Below, one piece after another: positions 16,730 to 23,895 of a DNA stretch of 32,158 bases; the stretch's first letter is position 1, and every line of letters starts with the position of its first letter. A program made the translations under genes and the position numbers. Under the pieces are notes generated by a model. The model did no database searches and had not been told where the DNA came from. It saw only the letters and a program-made list of their open reading frames with translations. Origin of the DNA: Micromonospora acroterricola (GTDB lineage: Bacteria; Actinomycetota; Actinomycetes; Mycobacteriales; Micromonosporaceae); assembly GCF_003172955.1 (NCBI RefSeq), contig NZ_QGKR01000132.1, positions 1-32,158 on the forward strand, read 5' to 3'.

Positions 16730-18804
16730 GCCGGGAACGGGTGCACGTGATCGCGGGCAACGCCTTCGCGATCAGCGACGCCCAGGGCGACATGGAGGAT
16801 GCCCCGGACACTCCGGTCGGGCTCTTCTCGTTCGACACCCGCTTCCTGTCCCACTGGGTGCTCAGCATCGACGGGGAAGGGCTGAACGTCCTGTCCCGTG
16901 ACGACATGACGTACTTCGAGACCCGGTTCTTCCTGGTCCCGGGCACGGCCAGCCACTACGTCGACGCCGACGTGTCGGTCATCCGGCACCGCTCGATCAA
17001 CGACAGTTTCAACGAGCGGATCACCATGCTCAACCACTCGTCGAAGCCGGCCGACCTCACCGTGCGAATGGACATGGGCAACGACTTCGCCGACCTGGCC
17101 GACCTGGCCGACGCCGCGGAGGGCCGGGGGCCACGGCCGGCCGCCCAGGTCACCGCCGACTCCGCGCGCGGCCAGCTCGTGCTGCGGTACCAGCGGGAGC
17201 GGTTCGTCCGCGAGACCACCGTGACCAGCACGGCTCCGAGCGACGTGGACGAGCGGGGAATGACCTTCCGGATCCGGATCGAGCCGGAGGGGAAGTGGGA
17301 GACCGACCTGCACATCACCATGACCATTCGGGGCGAGGGCGCCCGGGACCTGCGCAACGACCTGGAGTCGCACCGGAACCACGTACGCGGGGGGATGCGC
17401 GAGGATCTGGGGGCCTGGCTGGCACGGGCCCCGCAACTGGTCGCCGAGCGGGACGGCCTGGAGGAGACGTACCGGGGCAGCCTGGCCGACCTGGCGGCGC
17501 TGCGGTACACGCCGCTGGCGTACAACGCCCAGGTGCCGGTCGGCGGCCTGCCCTGGACGATGGCGCTGTGCGGACGGGACAGCATCATCACCTGCCTGCA
17601 GACCATCGCGTTCACCCCGGAGCTGACCCCCGCGACGCTGCGGATGCTGGCGCTGTTGCAGGGAGGCCAGCTCGACGACGTCCACGACGAGGAGCCGGGC
17701 AAGATCCTGGCCCAGCTTCGCTACGGCGAGTCCGCGGCGTTCGGTGACCGGCCGGACGGGCTCTACTACGGCGCGGCGGACACCACCCCGCTGTTCGTCG
17801 TCCTGCTCGACGAGTACGAGCGCTGGTCCGGCGACACGGCCCTGATCCGCGAGCTGGCCCACCCGGCACGGATGGCGCTGGACTGGATCGACGAGTACGG
17901 CGACCTGACCGGCGACGGGTACCTGCGCTACCAGCGCCGCAACGAGCGGCACGGCGTCATCAACCAGTGCTGGAAGAACTCGCCGGACGCGATCGCCGAC
18001 GCCCAGGGTCGGGAACCCCCGTTCCCCAGGGCCACCTGCGAGTTGCAGGGCTACGCGTACGACGCGAAACTGCGGGGCGCCCGGCTGGCCCGGGAGTTCT
18101 GGGGCGACCCCGCGTACGCCGACCGGCTGGAGCGGGAGGCGGCGGAGCTGAAGGACCGGTTCAACCGGGACTTCTGGCTGCCGGAGCGGGAGTACTACGC
18201 GTTGGCGCTGGGGCCGTACGGCGATCCGGTCGACGCGTTGTCGTCCAACATCGGGCATCTGCTGTGGAGCGGGATCGTCGCGGACGACCGCGCCGAGGCG
18301 GTCGCCGAACACCTGGTCGGGCCGCGGCTGTTCAGCGGCTGGGGAGTGCGCACCTTCGCCAGCGGGCAGCGCCCGTACAACCCGGTGGGCTCGCACCTGG
18401 GGGCGGTGTGGCCGTCGGACAACGGGCTGATCGCCGCCGGCCTGCGGCACTACCGCTTCGATGCCCACGCGGCGCGGATCGCGGCCGGCATCTTCGACAT
18501 GGCGCAGACGCTCGGCGGGGCGGTGCCGGAGGTGATCGCCGGCTACGAGCGCAGCCTGACGAAGTACCCCGTCCAGCTGCCGTCGGCCGGTCGCCCGCAG
18601 TCGTGGTCCTCGGGGGCGCTGCTGATGCTCCTGGGCACCATGTTGGGGCTGCGGCCCACCGGCGACAACCTGCTGGTGAACCCGGCCCTGCCGAACGGGT
18701 TCGGCAGAGTCGAGCTGCTGGACATCCCAGGCCGCTGGGGCCGCACCGACGCGTACGCGGGAGATCGCTCCAGCAGCTCCAGGTCCCGTCCCCGACTTCG
18801 GTGA
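16726..18804 (+). CDS. Glycogen-debranching-type amylo-alpha-1,6-glucosidase
   Basis: 692 aa. The N-terminal beta domain (about 1-220) is the glycogen-debranching N-terminal type: GLFSFDTRFLSHWVLSIDG, NHSSKPADLTVRMDMGNDFADL. The (alpha/alpha)6 catalytic barrel follows, with GGLPWTMALCGRDSIITCLQ, NQCWKNSPDAIADA, ELQGYAYDAKLRGA, DALSSNIGHLLWSGI, and RPYNPVGSHLGAVWPSDNGLIAAGL. It likely hydrolyses alpha-1,6 branch points or related glucosides in the cytoplasm; no signal peptide is present. GTG start inside the overlap with the SCP2-like gene. The last ~12 residues (RSSSSRSRPRLR) look non-native and the stop codon lies in the left arm of an inverted-repeat element, suggesting the original C-terminus was replaced. 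Confidence 0.92.
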   Translation: MSRERVHVIAGNAFAISDAQGDMEDAPDTPVGLFSFDTRFLSHWVLSIDGEGLNVLSRDDMTYFETRFFLVPGTASHYVDADVSVIRHRSINDSFNERITMLNHSSKPADLTVRMDMGNDFADLADLADAAEGRGPRPAAQVTADSARGQLVLRYQRERFVRETTVTSTAPSDVDERGMTFRIRIEPEGKWETDLHITMTIRGEGARDLRNDLESHRNHVRGGMREDLGAWLARAPQLVAERDGLEETYRGSLADLAALRYTPLAYNAQVPVGGLPWTMALCGRDSIITCLQTIAFTPELTPATLRMLALLQGGQLDDVHDEEPGKILAQLRYGESAAFGDRPDGLYYGAADTTPLFVVLLDEYERWSGDTALIRELAHPARMALDWIDEYGDLTGDGYLRYQRRNERHGVINQCWKNSPDAIADAQGREPPFPRATCELQGYAYDAKLRGARLAREFWGDPAYADRLEREAAELKDRFNRDFWLPEREYYALALGPYGDPVDALSSNIGHLLWSGIVADDRAEAVAEHLVGPRLFSGWGVRTFASGQRPYNPVGSHLGAVWPSDNGLIAAGLRHYRFDAHAARIAAGIFDMAQTLGGAVPEVIAGYERSLTKYPVQLPSAGRPQSWSSGALLMLLGTMLGLRPTGDNLLVNPALPNGFGRVELLDIPGRWGRTDAYAGDRSSSSRSRPRLR

Positions 18805-18860
18805 TCAGGGAGTTCGCGTCACGACGCGCCGCTGGCGGTGACGCCAACTTCTTGATCACC
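18800..18860. repeat. 61-bp inverted-repeat element between convergent genes
   Basis: Two 23-nt arms (18800-18822 and 18838-18860) are reverse complements with three mismatches; shared parts are GGTGATCA, AGTT and GCGTCAC. The 15-nt centre contains a further CGCC-GCT-GGCG stem, so the RNA or single-stranded DNA would fold into one long hairpin. It supplies the stop codons of both convergent genes (TGA at 18802-18804 on +, TCA at 18819-18821 for -). The arm sequence resembles, from memory, dispersed palindromes in Micromonosporaceae genomes. It may be a REP- or MITE-like element now acting as a bidirectional terminator. No second copy is seen in this window. Confidence 0.75.
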
Positions 18861-19526
18861 CTGAGTGGTGGGCGCGTCGGGGGTGCGGTGGGTGCGGTGG
18901 GGCAGTCCGGAGAGGGCGCGGTCGACGCCGACGAAGAGCAGGCCGAGCAGCCAGAACGCGACGGCGAGGAAGACCGCGCTGATCGCCACCCCGGCGTAGC
19001 CCAGCTCGCCCGCGTCCAGGAACGGGTACGGGTAGCGGTGCACCACCAGCCCCCGGAGCAGGGCGAAGCCCAGGTAGCCCAGCGGAAACGCCAGCCACCA
19101 GGCCGCGTACCGGAGGCGCAGTCGCCCGCGCTCGTCCAGCAGGACCCAGTCGGTCACCGCCAGCAGCGGCACCACCGTGTGCAGCAGCTGGTTGCCGATC
19201 GCCTCGCCGACGGTGCGGTCCGGCTGGGCCATCGCGAACGGGCTCGCCGGGTTGGCCAGCACCAGGTGGTAGACCACGCCGGTGATGGTGATGTAGAGGG
19301 TGACCGCGCCGCGGAGCGCCGACGGAGGGTCGGGACGGTCCCGCCACGCCCGCCAGACGGCGTACCCCGCGAGAGCGCCGACGGCGAGGTTGCTCTGGAT
19401 CGTGAAGTACGGCAGCAGCCCGGTGACGGTGGCCGGGCCCAGCGCGGTGAGCACGATCCCGGCCAGCACGCTGAGCACCACCGCCAGGCGCAGGGCCGCC
19501 GCCGCGCGTCGCCGCCGCAGACTCAT
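18819..19526 (-). CDS. Pr6Pr-family membrane protein
   Basis: 235 aa with about six transmembrane helices (RLAVVLSVLAGIVLTALG, YFTIQSNLAVGALAGYAVW, YITITGVVYHLVLA, LLHTVVPLLAVTDWVLLDE, AAWWLAFPLGYLGFALL, AISAVFLAVAFWLLGLLFVG). Motifs YFTIQSN, GVVYH, HTVVPLLAVTDWVL and HRYPYPFLD are the conserved marks of the Pr6Pr family, whose function is unknown. The C-terminal ~14 residues (from GDQEVGVTASGAS) are encoded by the inverted-repeat element, so the original tail was probably changed by it. ATG at 19526, weak ribosome binding site. Confidence 0.9.
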   Translation of the reverse strand: MSLRRRRAAAALRLAVVLSVLAGIVLTALGPATVTGLLPYFTIQSNLAVGALAGYAVWRAWRDRPDPPSALRGAVTLYITITGVVYHLVLANPASPFAMAQPDRTVGEAIGNQLLHTVVPLLAVTDWVLLDERGRLRLRYAAWWLAFPLGYLGFALLRGLVVHRYPYPFLDAGELGYAGVAISAVFLAVAFWLLGLLFVGVDRALSGLPHRTHRTPDAPTTQGDQEVGVTASGAS

Positions 19527-19581
19527 CGGGGCAAGCTATCAGCCCACGGCGGGGAAGTCGTGGGCCGGTGGCGCCGGCTGG

Positions 19582-20334
19582 TCAGGTCGGTCGGCCGCCG
19601 GGTCGGGAGGGCCGCTCATCGGCGCCTCTGGTGCGGTCCGGTCCCGTGTCGGTCGGCCGATGATCCGGCGCGGGGGGCGGTGTCTCTGCCCGACGGCTCG
19701 GCACGTTCCCGGGCCGTCCGTCGGTGGGCCCGTGCGGTGTCGCCCCGGCCAGCACCCGCACGCAGTAGTCGGCCACCCGCTGCCGGTCACCGGCGGCGGC
19801 GACCAGGCCGGAGAAGACCGGGTTGTCGAGGGCCGGTGCGGAGTCGGCGCCGGCCACCGCCCGGTATGCCCGGCACAGACCCAGCATCTCGGAGGGTGCC
19901 GGGGCGGGCGACACCGTTCCGGTCGTGGCCGGTGGGCCGTCGGTGCCCTGCTCACCGACGGCCGGGGCGCTCACGGTGGGCGGACTGCCGGGTGCCGGTG
20001 GCGTGGCCGTGGGCGGGTGCGGCGACCGGGGCGCCGTGCCGGTGGCGAGCGCCACCCCTCCGGTGGCGGCGAGCGCCAGGGCCGCCACGGCCGCCCGGCC
20101 ACCGAACCTGGTGAGGGAGCGTGGCCGGCGAGCGGGCCACGCGGGAACCGCCGGCGCGGCCAGGGCACGACGATAGGCCTGCACGGCAGGGCCCTCGCCG
20201 GCCAGCTCGGCGGGGCGCGGGGCGGCGCGGACCGCCGCCAGCAGCAGCACCACCGGTCGTGGGTCGGTCGATGACTCGACGACCCCACCGAGCAGCCGCT
20301 CGACGGTCTCCTGGTCCATCCGGTCTGCGTTCAT
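19582..20334 (-). CDS. Anti-sigma-like single-pass membrane protein, orphan
   Basis: 250 aa, ATG at 20334 with GAGGGAC upstream. An N-terminal cytoplasmic part of about 77 residues (MNADRMDQETVERLLGG, AYRRALAAP) is followed by one transmembrane helix (AAVAALALAATGGVALATG). A Pro/Thr-rich linker and a small outer domain follow, with two Cys in LGLCRAYRAVAG and RVADYCVRVLAG and a motif ALDNPVFSGLVAAAGDRQRVADYC. I recall this outer motif in Micromonosporaceae proteins encoded next to ECF sigma factors. No sigma gene is adjacent here, so the anti-sigma role is only suggested. The last ~40 residues are disordered. Confidence 0.7.
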   Translation of the reverse strand: MNADRMDQETVERLLGGVVESSTDPRPVVLLLAAVRAAPRPAELAGEGPAVQAYRRALAAPAVPAWPARRPRSLTRFGGRAAVAALALAATGGVALATGTAPRSPHPPTATPPAPGSPPTVSAPAVGEQGTDGPPATTGTVSPAPAPSEMLGLCRAYRAVAGADSAPALDNPVFSGLVAAAGDRQRVADYCVRVLAGATPHGPTDGRPGNVPSRRAETPPPAPDHRPTDTGPDRTRGADERPSRPGGRPT

Positions 20335-20539
20335 CTCGTGTCCCTCAGCGCCGCCTACCTGCGCGGTGTCACATCCGCTCTCCGGTCGGACGGAACGGAG
20401 GTGACACGGGGGAGGTGGTGGGAGGGACGGCTGCCGGAGGGCCGAGGCGGCTGCATGCCGTGGGCGTCGGACGCCGCGGTTGCCGCACGGCCCGGTAGCC
20501 GCACGCCGTCGCCGCCGGACGTCGTGCGGCGGATCCGGC
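20335..20539. other. Intergenic region with interrupted inverted repeat
   Basis: 205 nt between the DinB stop and the anti-sigma-like start, both on the minus strand. GTGTCAC (20366-20372) and GTGACAC (20401-20407) are perfect inverted repeats 28 nt apart, with a nested CTCCG/CGGAG pair. GTGTCAC resembles -35 boxes used by some ECF sigma factors, but I cannot fit a -10 at proper spacing. Otherwise GC-rich and featureless. Confidence 0.35.
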
Positions 20540-21043
20540 TCAGCCCATGGTCTTGGCGCCGTCGATCGCCTCGCGCAGGATGTCGGCGTGCCCGGCGTGC
20601 TGGGACGTCTCGGCGATCAGGTGCAGCAGCACCCGGCGAACCGTCCAGCTGGCTCCCGGTTCGAACCAGGGCGCCTGCGGCAGCGGGTGCGCCGCGTCCA
20701 GGTCGAGGGTGGCGACCAACTCGTCGGTCTGGTCGGCAACCTGCCGGAAGCGCTCCACCAGCCCGGCGAGGGTGTCGCCCTGCACCATCCGGAACTGGCC
20801 GGCCCAGTCGATCTCCTCGCGCTGCATCGCCTCCGCGCCGCCGACCGCGAAGCGCATCCACCGCTCCTCGACGCCGGCCACGTGCTTGATGAGACCGCCG
20901 AGGCACAGCTCGCTGACAGTGGTGCGGGTGGCCGCCTGCTCGTCGGTCAGCCCGTCGACGGTGTGCAGAAGGAACCACCGGTGCCGGCGCAGCGTCTGCA
21001 GCAGGTCTGCCCGCTCCCCGGTGAGCTGCTCGGTGCTGGTCAT
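20540..21043 (-). CDS. DinB-family protein (DUF664-like)
   Basis: 167 aa from ATG at 21043, with GGAGAGG about 8 nt upstream; 17 extra in-frame codons upstream lack a ribosome binding site. LLQTLRRHRWFLLHTVDGLTDEQAATRTTVSELCLGGLIKHVAGVEERWMRF and the C-terminal WTVRRVLLHLIAETSQHAGHADILREAIDG carry the metal-ligand His residues of the DinB/YfiT four-helix fold. The function is probably a metal- and thiol-dependent transferase or hydrolase; the substrate is unknown. It is not closely similar to the other DinB gene in the window. Confidence 0.9.
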   Translation of the reverse strand: MTSTEQLTGERADLLQTLRRHRWFLLHTVDGLTDEQAATRTTVSELCLGGLIKHVAGVEERWMRFAVGGAEAMQREEIDWAGQFRMVQGDTLAGLVERFRQVADQTDELVATLDLDAAHPLPQAPWFEPGASWTVRRVLLHLIAETSQHAGHADILREAIDGAKTMG

Positions 21044-21238
21044 GGTGCCGCCTCTCCGTCGATGTCCGCTCCCCGCCAGCGTAGGAGGCGTCACCGACAG
21101 TTCCGCCCCGACACGAGCGGGCCGCTCGCGCCACCGTCCTGTGCGGCGGGTCGATCAGCCGGCTTCGACCGGCGCGGCGGGTCAGACGGAGGCCCCCAGC
21201 GGTTGCCGATCGGCGCGCGGGGCGGTCCACTGAATGAC

Positions 21239-22174
21239 ATGGGTGTGATTAAGGTGGGTACGTCCTCCTGGGCCGACCAGTCGCTGCTGCGTTCCGGGTG
21301 GTATCCGCGCTCGGCGAACACGCCAGCCAGTCGACTCGCCTTCTACGCCGGCCGGTTCCCACTGGTCGAGGTGGACACCTCCTACTACGCGATCCCCGCC
21401 CCGGAAACCACCCACGGCTGGGTCGACGCCACGCCACCCGACTTCACCTTCGACGTCAAGGCGTTCAGCCTCTTCACCGGTCATCCGACTCCGGTCGCCA
21501 CGCTGCCCCGTGACCTGCGCCCGGCCGCCGGCCCGACCCGGATCCGTCGCCGCGACCTGCCGGAGCGGGTGTACGACGAGGTGTGGTCCCGGTTCCGCGC
21601 GGCGCTGGACCCGATCGCGGCGGCCGGCAAGCTGGGTGTGGTGCTGCTGCAGTTCCCGCCGTGGCTGGTACGCGGCGCCGCCGCCGAACGCCGCATCGTC
21701 GAGCTGGCCCAGCGGTGCCGGCCGTGGCGGGTCGCGGTGGAGCTGCGGCACGGGTCCTGGTTCGACGGTCCGGCCGCGACCGACACGATGGACCTGCTGC
21801 GCGCGAACGATCTCTCGCTGGTCTGCGTCGACATGCCACAGGGGCATCCGTCGTCGGTGCCGCCGATCCTCGCCGGCACGGCGGAGCCGGCGATCGTCCG
21901 GTTCCACGGCCACAGCGACGCCTGGCGCGACGGCGACAAGCAGGACAAGTTCCGCTACGCGTACGCCGAGGAGGAGCTCCGGCACTGGGCCGGGCTGCTG
22001 GCCGAGCTGTCGGGCCCGGCCGACGACCTGCACGTGTTGTTCAATAACTGCTGCGCCGGTCAGGCGCAGCGCGACGCCACCCGGTTGGCGGAGATCCTGA
22101 CGGAGACCATGATCGGGGCCGAAGCAGGCGGCGAGCGGGGGGCCGTGTCGACCCGTGCCACCTCGCCCGCCTGA
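21239..22174 (+). CDS. DUF72 (YecE-like) domain protein
   Basis: 311 aa. Typical DUF72 TIM-barrel features: KVGTSSWADQSLLRSGWYP at the start, RLAFYAGRFPLVEVDTSYYAIP, FTFDVKAFSLFTGH, LGVVLLQFPPW, VAVELRHGSWF, VRFHGHSDAW and the terminal VLFNNCCAGQAQRDATRLAE. The biochemical role of this widespread family is unknown. The start ATG at 21239 has only a weak GGGG upstream. The last ~10 residues (VSTRATSPA) fall in a 27-nt direct repeat, so the C-terminal end may have been altered by a short duplication. Confidence 0.92.
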   Translation: MGVIKVGTSSWADQSLLRSGWYPRSANTPASRLAFYAGRFPLVEVDTSYYAIPAPETTHGWVDATPPDFTFDVKAFSLFTGHPTPVATLPRDLRPAAGPTRIRRRDLPERVYDEVWSRFRAALDPIAAAGKLGVVLLQFPPWLVRGAAAERRIVELAQRCRPWRVAVELRHGSWFDGPAATDTMDLLRANDLSLVCVDMPQGHPSSVPPILAGTAEPAIVRFHGHSDAWRDGDKQDKFRYAYAEEELRHWAGLLAELSGPADDLHVLFNNCCAGQAQRDATRLAEILTETMIGAEAGGERGAVSTRATSPA

Positions 22175-22218
22175 CGGCACCGCGCCCGTATGAGCGGCGG
22201 GCCGTGTCGACCCGTGCC
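22133..22218. repeat. 27-nt direct repeat around the end of the DUF72 gene
   Basis: Copies at 22133-22159 and 22192-22218 differ at one base; the shared core is GGGCCGTGTCGACCCGTGCC. The first copy codes for the C-terminus of the DUF72 protein, the second lies just past its stop. A 59-nt duplication followed by divergence would explain it. Confidence 0.8.
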
Positions 22219-22261
22219 TCCGGCGCTCCGGTCCATCCCGGACGGGCACGCGGCGGTGCTG

Positions 22262-22633
22262 CTAGGAGCGCCGCCCCCGACTGCGCAGCGCGTCCTGGGT
22301 CATCTCGTTGATGTCCGCGTCGTCCGGGAACGACCGGCGGCTGGGCGCCGGGTCCGGAGGCGCGCCCGGTCCGGCCGCCGGGGTACGGGTCGGTTCCACC
22401 GAGCCGAAGCCGTGCCGACCGGCCGGGTCGGACGGGCCCGCCGGGGCGCCGGCGCGACGGTCCCCGCGCCGCCCCTCGGGCACCGCGGTCTCCTCGCTGC
22501 CCTCGTCCATCGGCGAGTCCTCGTCCGTGCCCCAGGGCGGTTCGGCGTCGAAGCCGTCCTCGGCCTTCCACGGCTCGGTCGCCTCCGGCTCCAGCCGGTC
22601 ACCGCCGCCACTGCGTCCCTCGTGCGCCGTCAT
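22262..22633 (-). CDS. Hypothetical acidic, disordered protein (123 aa)
   Basis: ATG at 22633 with GAGG about 6 nt upstream; a GTG six bases further up is also possible. The product is hydrophilic and acidic, rich in Pro, Gly, Asp and Glu (EPEATEPWKAEDGFDAEPPWGTDEDSPMDEGSEETAVPEG). It ends in a short, possibly ordered motif, FPDDADINEMTQDALRSRGRR. No membrane segment or known domain. It ends convergently with the DUF72 gene, 87 nt apart. Confidence 0.65.
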   Translation of the reverse strand: MTAHEGRSGGGDRLEPEATEPWKAEDGFDAEPPWGTDEDSPMDEGSEETAVPEGRRGDRRAGAPAGPSDPAGRHGFGSVEPTRTPAAGPGAPPDPAPSRRSFPDDADINEMTQDALRSRGRRS

Positions 22634-22828
22634 GGCCACCTCGCTCGTCGTGTCCGCCGCTGCCGGCGGACGGTTGCCCGTCCCGGGGCAGGTCAGGCCC
22701 GCCCCGCCCCGCCGCGTCGCACGCCCGCGGCACGCCGCCGCCGTCGCACCGCACGTCGTGGCGGTGGGCGCGCGGGTCGGCCGGCGCCCCGCCGTCGAGG
22801 TGCCGGCGGGACGCTGGCCGCCCGGAGT
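22634..22828. other. Intergenic region with a 7-bp hairpin
   Basis: 195 nt between two minus-strand genes. TCCGCCG (22653-22659) pairs with CGGCGGA (22664-22670) around CTGC. It may end the membrane-protein transcript or sit in the leader of the acidic protein. No further gene seen. Confidence 0.35.
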
Positions 22829-23488
22829 TCAGCGCCCGGCCATCGCCATCTGCCGCTTGCCGGCGCCCATGCCGGCCATCTGCCGCTTGCCGGCGCCCAT
22901 GCCGGCCATCTTGGCCATCCCCTTCGGGGCGCTCGCCAGCATCCCGACCCGGCCGAGCATGCCCCGGAACACCTGGCCGGGCTTCTGCTGCTCGCCCATG
23001 TACGCGGTGACCACGACCAGGGACCCGGTCAGCGCCGGGATGGCCCACTGGAGCAGCTTCATCTGCCGCTGCGAGGCGGCCACCTTGGCGGGCGTCTGGT
23101 GGTTCGGCTCGGTGGCGCCGGTGACCGGCGGGGCGCCCGCCTTCTCCAACCGCATGCCGATCAATCGGCTGTAGCCGGTCACCGCGAGCGCGCCGATCGT
23201 CAGCGCCGTCTTGATGGTGCTGGCCCGGGCCACCCCGGACTGCGAGGCCACCCGCGGGCTCTCGGTCACCAGCTCACCGACGGCCCCCGCCAGGTGTGCG
23301 CCGATCGCGGCCGCGTTGACCGGGGTCCACTTGGACCAACCGGCCGAGGCGACCGGGAGCCGTTGGGTCGAGTCACTGATCTTCGCCGCCGCGCCGTTGA
23401 CGCCGAGGGCTCCCATCAGGGAGCCGCCGAACCAGGCCGCCAGGCCCAGGTCGTGCATGGAGCGCAGTGCGGTATGCCGTTCGGACAT
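22829..23488 (-). CDS. Hypothetical membrane protein with C-terminal tandem repeat (219 aa)
   Basis: ATG at 23488 preceded by AAGGGGATC. Hydrophobic stretches LGLAAWFGGSLMGALGVNGAA, VNAAAIGAHLAGAVGELV, IKTALTIGALAVTGYSRLIG and LLQWAIPALTGSLVVVTAYMGE suggest three to four membrane helices. The start MSERHTALRSMHDLGLAAWFGGSLMGALG is reminiscent of actinobacterial membrane proteins of unknown role. The C-terminal tail contains MAGMGAGKRQ twice in a row, encoded by a perfect 30-nt tandem repeat, followed by MAMAGR. The tail is Met/Gly/Lys-rich and basic. Function unknown. Confidence 0.85.
   Translation of the reverse strand: MSERHTALRSMHDLGLAAWFGGSLMGALGVNGAAAKISDSTQRLPVASAGWSKWTPVNAAAIGAHLAGAVGELVTESPRVASQSGVARASTIKTALTIGALAVTGYSRLIGMRLEKAGAPPVTGATEPNHQTPAKVAASQRQMKLLQWAIPALTGSLVVVTAYMGEQQKPGQVFRGMLGRVGMLASAPKGMAKMAGMGAGKRQMAGMGAGKRQMAMAGR
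22845..22910. repeat. 30-nt tandem repeat inside the membrane-protein gene
   Basis: Two identical 30-nt units (22845-22874, 22875-22904) and a 6-nt start of a third (22905-22910). The unit keeps the reading frame and encodes MAGMGAGKRQ. Copy number could vary by slippage without frameshift. Confidence 0.9.
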
Positions 23489-23685
23489 GTGATCCCCTTC
23501 CGCCGTGTCGGGCGCTGCGGCTTACCCGCCGCCCGGGCGGCTAACCCCACCCCGGCAGGGCCGATGCGCGACGCATCCGGCACGGCGGGGACATTCCGGC
23601 GGCTCGTGGATGGCACCACGGTCGGCAGGAGTCGTCCGGTCGGTGGTGGGTAGATCCCACCAAGGCTGACAGAGAGGGGAACGAG
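23489..23685. other. Divergent promoter region with several palindromes
   Basis: 197 nt between the minus-strand membrane-protein gene and the plus-strand 56-aa gene. It contains CCGCCCGGGCGG (23529-23540), GATGCG-CGA-CGCATC (23563-23577) and GGTGGG-TAGAT-CCCACC (23645-23661). The last lies 24 nt before the 56-aa start. They may be operators or a leader hairpin; no promoter box is convincing. Confidence 0.4.
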
Positions 23686-23856
23686 ATGGCACAGCCGGAC
23701 GAGAGTCGGGAGAAGACCCCCAAAACCGACGCGGTGCTCATGCACCCGGACAACGACCCGCACAAGAACACCGCGGAGGTCCCGCCGCGCAAGGAACACG
23801 GTGAGATCCGCGTGGAGCGCGACGGCGACCTGGTGCCACTGGACCAGGACGAGTGA
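23686..23856 (+). CDS. Small hydrophilic hypothetical protein (56 aa)
   Basis: ATG at 23686 with GAGAGGGGA about 5 nt upstream, a good ribosome binding site. The product MAQPDESREKTPKTDAVLMH continues with PDNDPHKNTAEVPPRKEHGE and ends in IRVERDGDLVPLDQDE. It is charged, has no Cys and no membrane segment, and looks mostly disordered. Codon third positions are strongly G/C, as in real genes here. Function unknown. It ends convergently with the alpha/beta hydrolase gene, 39 nt apart. Confidence 0.75.
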   Translation: MAQPDESREKTPKTDAVLMHPDNDPHKNTAEVPPRKEHGEIRVERDGDLVPLDQDE

Positions 23857-23895
23857 GCCGGCCGGCCGGGCCGCGTCGCGACCGGCCGGCACCTC

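Noticed and set aside
15259..18468. 1069-codon open frame on the minus strand across the DinB, SCP2-like and glucosidase genes
   Set aside because: It is antisense to three genes with recognised domains; its translation is Val/Arg/Gly-rich without motifs. Same reasoning applies to the 927-codon frame antisense to parC.
20655..20666. GGTTCGAACC, a tRNA T-arm-like sequence
   Set aside because: Lies inside the DinB coding sequence (WFEPGAS); no acceptor, D or anticodon arms around it.
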